Position numbers and translations under genes: made by a program
In this document: positions 57,256 to 64,000 of the stretch, one piece after another
How the letters are laid out: every line of letters begins with the position of its first letter
Position numbering within the stretch: position 1 is the first letter of the stretch
Notes under the pieces: model-generated
The model's input: the letters and a program-made list of their open reading frames with translations, nothing else
Told to the model about the DNA's origin: nothing
Databases searched by the model: none
Assembly (NCBI GenBank): GCA_023512835.1
Contig: CM042088.1
Location: 57,099,579 to 57,163,578 of the forward strand
Direction: 5' to 3'
Length of the DNA: 64,000 nucleotides
Source: Taxillus chinensis
Lineage: Eukaryota > Streptophyta > Magnoliopsida > Santalales > Loranthaceae

Positions 57256-58098
57256 TCACTTCTCAAAGCCTCTCGCAAGCATCATCCCACACCCAAGTCT
57301 TGTTCTTCTTTGTGTTCCGTCAAGGGTGCGGCAATGTGGGAATAGCGCGGATGAATCTTTATAGTAGTTAACCAAGCCAAGGAAGGAACGCATCTCCGGG
57401 ACTTTCTTGGGTGTTTCCCATTCCTTGATGGCTAACACTTTCTTGTTATCCATCTTTAACTTGCCTCCGCCAATAATGTGACCCAAGAAGGGCACCTCCT
57501 TCTTCACAAAGAGTTGGTTCTCCCTTAAGATTTGAAAAACCCGTCGTAAGTGTGCCTTGTGTTCCTCCAACGTTTTGCTGTAGACGACAATGTCATCAAG
57601 GTACACTACGACGAATCTGTCCAAGTATGGTTGAAAGATCCGGTTCATCAACGTACAAAATGTGGCAGGGGTGTTTGTGAGGCCAAAGGGCATCACCAAG
57701 AACTCGTAAGAGCCGTATCTTGTGACGCACGCCGTTTTTGCCTCATCACCTTCGGCTATCCGCACTTGCCAATGTCCCGACCGCAAGTCTAGCTTTGAGA
57801 ACCATCTCGCAACACCAAGTTGATCGAATAGGTCGGATATGAGTGGGATGGGGTAGTTATTCTTCACCGTTATCTTGTTTAGCGCCCTATAATCAATGCA
57901 TAGCCGCATCGACCCATCGTGCTTCTTTTGGAACAACACCGGTGCTCCAAATGGCGCTTTGGATGGCTAAATGAACCCGGCTTCCAACAAGTCCTTCAAT
58001 TGTTTCCGAAGTTCCTCCAACTCCGGTGGTGCCATCCGATAGGGCACCGCAGCAGTAGGCCTTGCACCGGCCTCTAGCTCGATCCTATGGTCCACCTC
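57256..58098 (-). pseudogene. Gypsy C reverse transcriptase
   Basis: [46 protein letters not shown], the catalytic [11 protein letters not shown] and [14 protein letters not shown] are readable in one frame, ending in [12 protein letters not shown] before the frame breaks up. Upstream it is in frame with gag-protease except for TGA at 58099-58101 and a TAG near 57,968. Confidence 0.85.
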
Positions 58099-59924
58099 TC
58101 ACTTCGGCGGAAGTTGTTTGGGGAGTTCGGGTGGCATAACGTCCCCAAACTCTTCAAGGACCATCTTCACTTCGGTTGGGGGCTCCTCCCCAACACTTGG
58201 GCATCCTTCCTTCACCATAGCAATGAAGGTTGGCTCCTGTCGCCTAACTCCTTTAGACAATTGGAGCGCTGAAAGAGACCTCGCCTTGAGTTCCTCCTCC
58301 CTCATTACTTTCACCATGCACGTCTTCCCCTCGTCCATGATGCACATTGTGTTGGTGCTAGAAATTGGAATTGCCCGCACCTGGTCAACGAACTCTATCC
58401 CCAACACCATGGGATAGTCGTCCATCGACACCACGGAGAGATTCACCTTGTCTCTCCACTCGCCAATACTTAGCTCAACGCCTCGAGCCACGCCATGGAT
58501 TGGACTGGTGCTGGAGTTCACCGCCTTCAGCCAGCCCTTCTCTTCCTTGTAGACTATCCCCAGTCTACGAGCTTCTTCGACCTTGATGAAGTTGTTGGTT
58601 GCACCCGTGTCTACCAAGGCCTTAGTTTCAAGGTTGTTGGCCTTAGCGAGCACGTACATGCGCCCCTTCTGTCGTCCGGATGGTGGCACCTCCACCTTCG
58701 CCTTGATTGCATTGAGGAGTTGCAAGGAACCAAGTCGTGGATTCCTCGCATTCCTCTCTTCGTCTTTGTTGATTATTGCGGAGAGCTTGGAGCGCTTCGG
58801 GCACTCAAACGCCTTGTGAGGGCCTTCACAAAGGAAACAGGAGATCCTTGGCTTCTCCCCGTCCTTGGAACTATTCGCGAAATATTTTGGGCGAAAGTTC
58901 TTAGACGGTTGGAAGGGTCTCCCTTTTCCTTCACTTCGGTTGTCTCCCCCACGTTTCTCTCTGTGGAACCTGTTCGCCTTGGAAGTCGATGAAGAACTGG
59001 TAGTTTTTTCCGGCTCCTTGTATTCAATGAGTGATTTGGCCACCGCCATAGCCGACGCCAGGTCCTGCACATTTCTCCGCCGCAGCTCCAATTTTGCCCA
59101 TTGTTGCAATCCGTCCATGAAGGAAAATAATGAATCCTTCACGGACATATCCGGGATCTCCAATATCAGCTCAGAAAATTCACAGACGTACTCCCGCACC
59201 GTGCCTTTGTGGGTAAGGCGCCGAAGTTTCGCCCGGGACTCGTCTTCCGCGTTCTGGGGATAGAATTGGGCTTTGATCTCTCGCTTGAAATCCGCCCAAT
59301 TATTGATGACGCATAGGCCGCACTCCTTGTCGGCATATCGTCGCCTCCACTACACCATAGCCGAATCGACTAAGTATAGCGGAGCGGTCTTCACCTTCTT
59401 TGCCTCGTCAACAATATTCAAGGCATCGAAGTACTGCTCCATGGTCCAGAGGAAGTTGTCTAACTCCCTCGCATTCCTTGACCAGCATAGGTCTTAGGCT
59501 TCGGCACGTCGATTTTGGAGCTGGAATGGCCACCAACGCCACCTTGGGTGACTGCCATCTTGCAGAGAGACCAATCCGCCTTGATCTCTTTGATTTCCTC
59601 CTGCATCGCCAGGATTTGGGATGTGAGAGTGTCCTTCAGGTCGTCGAACCGAGAGTTCATGTCATCCATGACGGAGTTGAGAAGCCCCTGCATCCTCCCA
59701 AAGCTTTCCTCACCCTCTGAGTCCAGCTTTTCGATGCTTTCAGTGTGCTCCTCAACCACCTCCATCTGTTCGGCTAACGCCAACTCCAATTTGGCTAGCC
59801 GACTCTCCAGCGGACATGTTTCCCTCGAAACGGACTTGTCTCTCCTCCGTTCCTTAGCGTGATGCTCCTTATCACGGCCTTCGTGGTCGCCACCACTAAT
59901 GACAACAGATCCTCCATTTGTCAT
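58099..59924 (-). pseudogene. Gypsy C gag and protease
   Basis: The N-terminal part (59924-59460, MTNGGSVVISGGDHEG) has a long coiled coil around residues 40-110. A frameshifted middle (about 59,460-59,200) holds EQYFDALNIVDEAKKV-like retrotransposon gag sequence. The frame at 59199-58099 continues with LTHKGTVREYVCEFSEL-type gag, a CFLCEGPHKAFECP knuckle, the protease ALVDTGATNNFI and VLGIEFV. It ends at a TGA directly before the reverse-transcriptase lead-in. Confidence 0.8.
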
Positions 59925-59977
59925 TTTTATACCGTCTCAAAGTTTTGATTGTTCCACCGAACTTTAGCACTAACCGC

Positions 59978-59989
59978 GCTCTGATACCA
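59978..59989 (-). other. Primer-binding site of Gypsy C (initiator tRNA-Met)
   Basis: The plus strand GCTCTGATACCA is the complement of TGGTATCAGAGC, two bases inside the 5' LTR edge at 59992. Confidence 0.9.
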
Positions 59990-59991
59990 CT

Positions 59992-60376
59992 TGTCACGGG
60001 GTCAGCCTTTATAGCAGCTTAACCTGTGCGGCACCTAGTTCCCACCCGTACGAAGGAACGCTAGGTCAGCCTAACTCGTCGCATTTGGATCGGAACCCAT
60101 CGATCCGTTGTAAAGCAATTGTTTAGGGAAGCGCTTAGCGGAAAAACGATTTAAACGAAGGCAACAAACGATTGTATTGATTGCTTGAAAGCTTTACAAC
60201 ATCACTCCCCTACATATAGATGTTAACACTTTTCTGGCTATGTCGCCAGGAGACATCATATATGATCGAAATCTAAAATCTCTATAACTTACTCTATAAG
60301 CTAAGTACAACACTTTACAAGGGGAAAATACCCCAAAATAGCCTAAGTGTGCTAGGATAAGCCTCGGTCCGTGATA
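59992..60376 (-). repeat. 5' LTR of Gypsy C, 385 bp
   Basis: It runs from TGTCACGGGGTCAGCC to GGTCCGTGATA (terminal CA changed to TA). It is the better preserved of the two LTRs. Confidence 0.9.
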
Positions 60377-61571
60377 CTTGATACCCCTGATTCATATTAC
60401 TATTACAAAAGAACATGTGTCCCCGATTAAAATTTTGTGAAGTAGTTACTAGCAGACTTTATGAGTCAATATGATAGAGAAAATCTATAGCACCATCCCA
60501 TCCCATTCCACCAAGTGGATTCAGGGCTAGCATATACAAACAACATATCTCAATAGTATTAAACCCATGACTGCATTCACGGCTCCTTTCAATTGTGAAT
60601 ATTTACAGACACAGAAATATCTATCTTTAATCATTATAAATCAGAAATAATTTCACCAGTTTAGTGGTTTTCATTTCAAGAAGACGCCCTAACCCAACCA
60701 TTGCCATATGAATTCTCAGGAGATGCCATACTACAAATGAGATAGATAGATGCCATACCAAAGAAATGCTCTGATGCTGCTGCGAAAATGGGTGCCAACC
60801 GCCAAAATACTGATGCAGATTCAAAATAAATTCGGGTGAAGCATTTCAGATACATTGGGGGAGCAAAATCCCAGGAAAAACAAAACACCAAATGAAACCA
60901 CATACAATACTAATTTAAGGAAATCAATCACAGATTATGATACATAAACCCAACAAAGATGAACAAACAACCAAACTAAACAAACAACAAAAACAACACA
61001 AAATTAGGGAATTCTGTTTGTTTTGTTTTTTTAAAGAATGAAAATCGAAGAAAAAGAAAAATAAAAGACCAAATCGTTGACATAAAAGCGCATAATTTGT
61101 GTCCTACTATCATTAATTGAAACCTCGATTCCAGAGACTAGGTTCTCCTCCTGCGAATGACACACGAATCCAAGGTTGAAATGTCGGATAACATGTGTCA
61201 CATATGTAGCATGTATGTTGGATGGACTGGTTTGTCGTCCATCACCGAGCCTGAGGGAACCACGATAAGGGAGGAAGTGACCCGGTTAGATTGAGCCAAG
61301 GGGGCAAGGGAAGGAGAGGAAGAGGGAGAGGGCTTTGGAGGGTGCCAACGGGATGGGAGTGCGTTGTGAGAGAGAAGGGGTAGAAGATCCTCCCTTCAAC
61401 CGGGCAGAGACGGCATAGGATCTAGGCTGGCAATATCCGTCGAACTTAGAGAGGGAGTGCGTCAGGGATATCGAGGGAGGGAGCGCGTGTGGTAGATTGG
61501 TGGGTTTTTTTTGTTCTCATTATTTTTGTGTAAAAACGTTGATGTTTTATTTTACCCTAAAAGGACCGTAA
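60377..61571 (-). repeat. Right arm of giant inverted repeat, outer part
   Basis: Inverted copy of 48061 to about 49,260. It ends ACCCTAAAAGGACCGTAA at 61571, mirroring the left-arm start. The GC-rich Ser/Pro-rich block has indels relative to the left copy. Flanking DNA (ACCTTCAAC) does not match the left flank, so no direct target duplication is visible. Confidence 0.85.
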
Positions 61572-61847
61572 ACCTTCAACCCTAATTTACATTTCCTAGC
61601 TCTGTGCCCAAGCTAGCGATAGTTATAGCATTCACTACCACCACTGCTATAACCATACCCATTTCCTTCACTAACAAATCTCAATTTCGGTTGATGGATA
61701 AGGATTCCTGTGACATAAAGGTGGGGATTAGGACTACATTGACGGACCAAATGCAGGAAATATATTTTTTTGTATTCAATATCATGGACGAATATGAAAC
61801 TTGAACATGGTACAATAACATTCAAAAACATCAAAAGAATTCAAACA

Positions 61848-62115
61848 AACAAAACAAAGAAACAACCTCGGATCTATCGCTCATGGCTACAAATCAAAAC
61901 CCATGTTTTAATTTTTATGAATAAAATGCCCAAAATGATTTTTTTTAAAGGAGGTTCAATGGAAAAACCTTACTGCCAATGTCGATGGAGGCAAGAGGCG
62001 GGGCGAGCCAAACAGAAGGAAGCAATGAGAGGGTTAATGCAGTGGAAATCGGGAGAGGATAATGCAGCATTGAAGGAGAAGCGGCGAACGAGCAAACAGT
62101 ACCAAAAATAGGGAT
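61848..62115. repeat. Duplicated intergenic segment, copy 1
   Basis: Words shared in order with 62548-62895: CAAACAAAACAAAGAAAC, ATCGCTCATGGCTACAAATC, GGAAAAACCTTAC, GTCGATGGAGGCAAGA, GTTAATGCAGTGGAAATCG. No convincing frame. Confidence 0.8.
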
Positions 62116-62547
62116 TTTGTATCCGGAAATGCCACATTTCCTCTATATTAAATCAAATAAAACTAGCCAGTTTCCTCTATTAAATCCAGACACGCCACAT
62201 TGATGGTACTAATCAATCAAAGTGCTTGACACTATAATGATTATAAAATTAAACAAGGAAATGTTTATGAAACTTGTGCAGGATCCAAATTTTCTATTGG
62301 CGGAACAAGTGCACTCTCATGGAGTTGAAGGGGGACTGAAATCAAAGTCAGAAGCTAAAAACAAACATGATTTTTTTTCTGGAAAATGCCAAGTCTGGAC
62401 CAAAAGGAGACAGCAAATCCCAAATTCTAGATAAAACATTGCTGTTCAGCAGGTAATTAAACTCATATATATATAATTACAAACAACTTATTCAACCCAA
62501 AGAGGCGATGCAAGAACAATAAGGGCAACCCAAAAAAAAAAACTAAA
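62116..62547. other. Sequence between the two duplicate segments, no gene seen
   Basis: AT-rich; a 70-codon plus frame at 62222-62434 has no recognisable features. Nothing else supportable. Confidence 0.4.
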
Positions 62548-62895
62548 ACAAACAAAACAAAGAAACAGATATATCGCTCATGGCTACAAATCGAAACCTA
62601 GGTTTTAACTTTTATGGAGAAAGATCAATGAATTAGAAGCCCAAAAACCCCTGGTGGAGGCAGGAGGCGGGGCAAGAGGGTTAAATGACCAAAATGATTT
62701 TTTAAAAAACGAGTAAGCTTCCATGGAAAAACCTTACCGCGAACGTCGATGGAGGCAAGAAGCGGGGCGAGCGAAACGAGGTAGGGAAAAGAGTTAATGC
62801 AGTGGAAATCGTGGGAGTGGGAGAGAGGTTAACACAGCGTTGAAGGAGCAGCGGCAGAGCGAGCTAGCGAGACGGGGCGAAAATAGGATTTTATT
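62548..62895. repeat. Duplicated intergenic segment, copy 2
   Basis: Direct copy of 61848-62115 about 700 bp downstream, with extra internal sequence (about 62,625-62,690). It lies 180 bp upstream of the KRI1 start and so could contain part of that gene's promoter. Confidence 0.8.
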
Positions 62896-63029
62896 TATTA
62901 GGTATTGTGAGAAATTAATATTTAATTATAGCCTTTAGATTATTTTAAATGAGATCCAAGGGTTATTATTAGATCTGCTCTCTTTACATATAATAAGGTC
63001 GCAGGTACCGCCGCTGTGCCTGAACTTTG

Positions 63030-63038
63030 AAACCCTAA
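63030..63038 (+). promoter_or_regulatory. Telo-box upstream of KRI1
   Basis: AAACCCTAA lies 36-44 bp before the ATG, probably in the 5' leader. In plants this motif is typical of ribosomal-protein and ribosome-biogenesis genes, agreeing with the KRI1 call. Confidence 0.65.
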
Positions 63039-63073
63039 TTTTTGATCCGAAGCAACATTCCAATCCGACAACG

Positions 63074-64000
63074 ATGGGGCTGAAATTGTTCAACGGCGAT
63101 TCCTCGGACGAAGACGAAGACATCTCCAGGATCGAAATCAACAAGGAGTTCGCTCGCAGGTACGAGCACAACAAGAAGCGGGAGGATCTTCATCGTCTCG
63201 AAGAGCTCGAGAAGAAAGGCTTTGTCTCCGACTCCTCGGGCTCCCGTTCCGAGTCCTCCGACGAAGACGATGAAGACGATGACGATGGATTCAACTCTAA
63301 TAAGAATATTTCGAATTTCTTCAATGCTCTCATCAAGGTCAAGAACCAGGATCCGAGTCTGCTGCAGCAGGACACTAAGCTCTTCGAATCCTCTTCCTCC
63401 GACGAGGACGGCGATGAAAGCGGCGGAGAAGGCGGCTTCAGTGAATCTAAAAGACTGGAAAAGGGCCAGAAAAGTGAGAAGGAGGAGGAGGAGGAGAAGA
63501 AGAAGAAGAAGCCCATGTATTTGAAGGATGTGGTTGCGAAGCAGTTGATTGAGACTGGACCAGAGTACAGAGAGGGAGACGATGAGAGTGCAAGGCCGAA
63601 GCCCAAGTCGTATGTGGATGAGCAAGAAGATTTTCGTAAAGAATTCTTTAGAGCGGTGGAGGAGGAGGAGGCTGCCGCGGCGGAAAGCAGCGATGGCGGC
63701 AGAGAGATTTTGAAGGTGAAGGAGAGAAGGAACGAGGATGGGGAAGCCGGGGAAGAAGGAGATGGTGAATTAGAGGAAAAAATGGATGAGTATTTTGGCA
63801 AGGATGAGGAGTTGAATGAGAATGATAGGTTTTTGAAGGACTATTTCTTGAAGAAATTGTGGGTGGATAGGGGAAAGAGTGATGATTTTGTAGATGTTTC
63901 AGACGATGAAGAGGAGATTGAACAGCAAGAGGAATACGAAAAGGAGTATAATTTTAGGTTTGAGGAGGACGGTGGGGATAGGGTGCTGGGTCATGCCAGA
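63074..64000 (+). CDS. KRI1: KRI1-like ribosome biogenesis protein, N-terminal 309 codons
   Basis: From ATG 63074 the plus strand is open to the window edge. Kri1 is a nucleolar factor that binds Krr1 and is needed for 40S subunit assembly. Visible features are MGLKLFNGDSSDEDEDISR at the N-terminus, acidic Asp/Glu-Ser runs (about residues 55-75 and 110-125), NISNFFNALIKVKNQDP (about 78-94), a Glu/Lys stretch (about 137-150), PMYLKDVVAKQLIETG (about 151-166) and NDRFLKDYFLKKLW (about 254-267). These follow the order of plant KRI1 proteins, which are about 600 residues long, so half is missing here. The conserved C-terminal Kri1 domain is outside the window. No intron is apparent yet. The acidic serine clusters suggest CK2-type phosphorylation, as inference. 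Confidence 0.85.
   Translation, partial: MGLKLFNGDSSDEDEDISRIEINKEFARRYEHNKKREDLHRLEELEKKGFVSDSSGSRSESSDEDDEDDDDGFNSNKNISNFFNALIKVKNQDPSLLQQDTKLFESSSSDEDGDESGGEGGFSESKRLEKGQKSEKEEEEEKKKKKPMYLKDVVAKQLIETGPEYREGDDESARPKPKSYVDEQEDFRKEFFRAVEEEEAAAAESSDGGREILKVKERRNEDGEAGEEGDGELEEKMDEYFGKDEELNENDRFLKDYFLKKLWVDRGKSDDFVDVSDDEEEIEQQEEYEKEYNFRFEEDGGDRVLGHAR

Larger units (their letters stand above)
55146..60376 (-). mobile_element. Gypsy element C inserted in the right arm
   Basis: LTRs at 55146-55463 (3' LTR) and 59992-60376 (5' LTR) enclose a primer site (59978-59989), gag, protease, reverse transcriptase and degraded RNase H/integrase on the minus strand. The intact left arm reads CTCCCTTGATACCCC (complement) across the site. 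Here the right flank is CTTGATACCCC and the left flank CTCCCTA, consistent with a CTTGA target duplication that lost two bases on one side. Short LTRs and gene order suggest a chromovirus. The 55-57 kb half is far more damaged than the gag-RT half. Confidence 0.9.

Noticed and set aside
55616..57364. Several plus-strand frames of 74-150 codons
   Set aside because: They are antisense shadows of the minus-strand Gypsy C pol.
48052..61580. 9-bp MULE target duplication around the foldback
   Set aside because: The flanks AAAAAAATG and ACCTTCAAC do not match, so the MULE assignment rests on other features.
63035..63801. Two minus-strand frames of about 200 codons
   Set aside because: They are antisense shadows of the acidic, repeat-like KRI1 coding sequence; the plus frame has a clear family match.
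1..64000. tRNA, rRNA or organelle DNA
   Set aside because: No cloverleaf with conserved box motifs or rRNA-like stretches was seen; TGGTATCAGAGC matches are retrotransposon primer sites, not tRNA genes.

Overview
The window is nuclear DNA of a flowering plant, probably a eudicot; I cannot name the species. Three host genes are recognisable: a nine-exon APS2-type ADP-glucose pyrophosphorylase small-subunit gene (minus strand, 39608-31219), a single-exon chaperonin CCT4 gene (minus strand, 44003-42402) and the first 309 codons of a KRI1 ribosome-biogenesis gene (plus strand, 63074 to the window edge). Most of the rest is layered retrotransposons, DNA-transposon-like repeats and gene debris.

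Region 1-29.8 kb is a stack of LTR elements. A Sirevirus-type Copia element (minus strand, 1-9347, left end outside the window) sits inside the reverse transcriptase of an older Gypsy element A, whose visible pieces are 9348-9419, 21274-23558 and a 3' LTR at 23559-25284. The same reverse transcriptase was hit again by an element now reduced to a solo LTR (9420-11207 plus 21074-21273, target duplication GTGTT). That solo LTR was in turn hit by a full-length 9861-bp Gypsy element B (11208-21068, target duplication TGTTC). Further LTR pieces follow at 25314-27029 (Copia-like) and 27030-29780 (Gypsy-like).

Region 30-40 kb is the APS2 gene. Its seventh intron is 5940 bp because it holds a decayed 5.8-kb Copia element, which itself contains a 1.2-kb LTR deletion derivative and an 835-bp MITE-like element. 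All nine exons still join in frame to a 493-residue protein with an altered nucleotide-binding signature. CCT4 follows at 42.4-44.0 kb. From 45.7 to 47.1 kb lies a NAM-associated/Harbinger-type pseudogene interrupted by a 5'-truncated L1-type LINE with a 12-13 bp target duplication.

Region 48.06-61.57 kb is a very large inverted repeat. Two arms of about 3.6-3.7 kb flank a 931-bp spacer carrying a FAR1-type DNA-binding domain. The arms contain a short exon-like fragment of a thioredoxin-fold/GST-N plastid protein. The right arm is split by a minus-strand Gypsy element C (55146-60376). After a duplicated intergenic segment the KRI1 gene begins, with a telo-box just upstream of its ATG; CCT4 has a similar box.

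The host genes are ordinary housekeeping or starch-pathway functions with no common pathway, and I see no operon-like arrangement, CRISPR array, rRNA or tRNA gene. The most unusual items are the foldback structure with its two host-like fragments, the retrotransposon-inflated APS2 intron and the composite LTR of Gypsy B. All gene identities come from reading motifs by eye; no database search was run.
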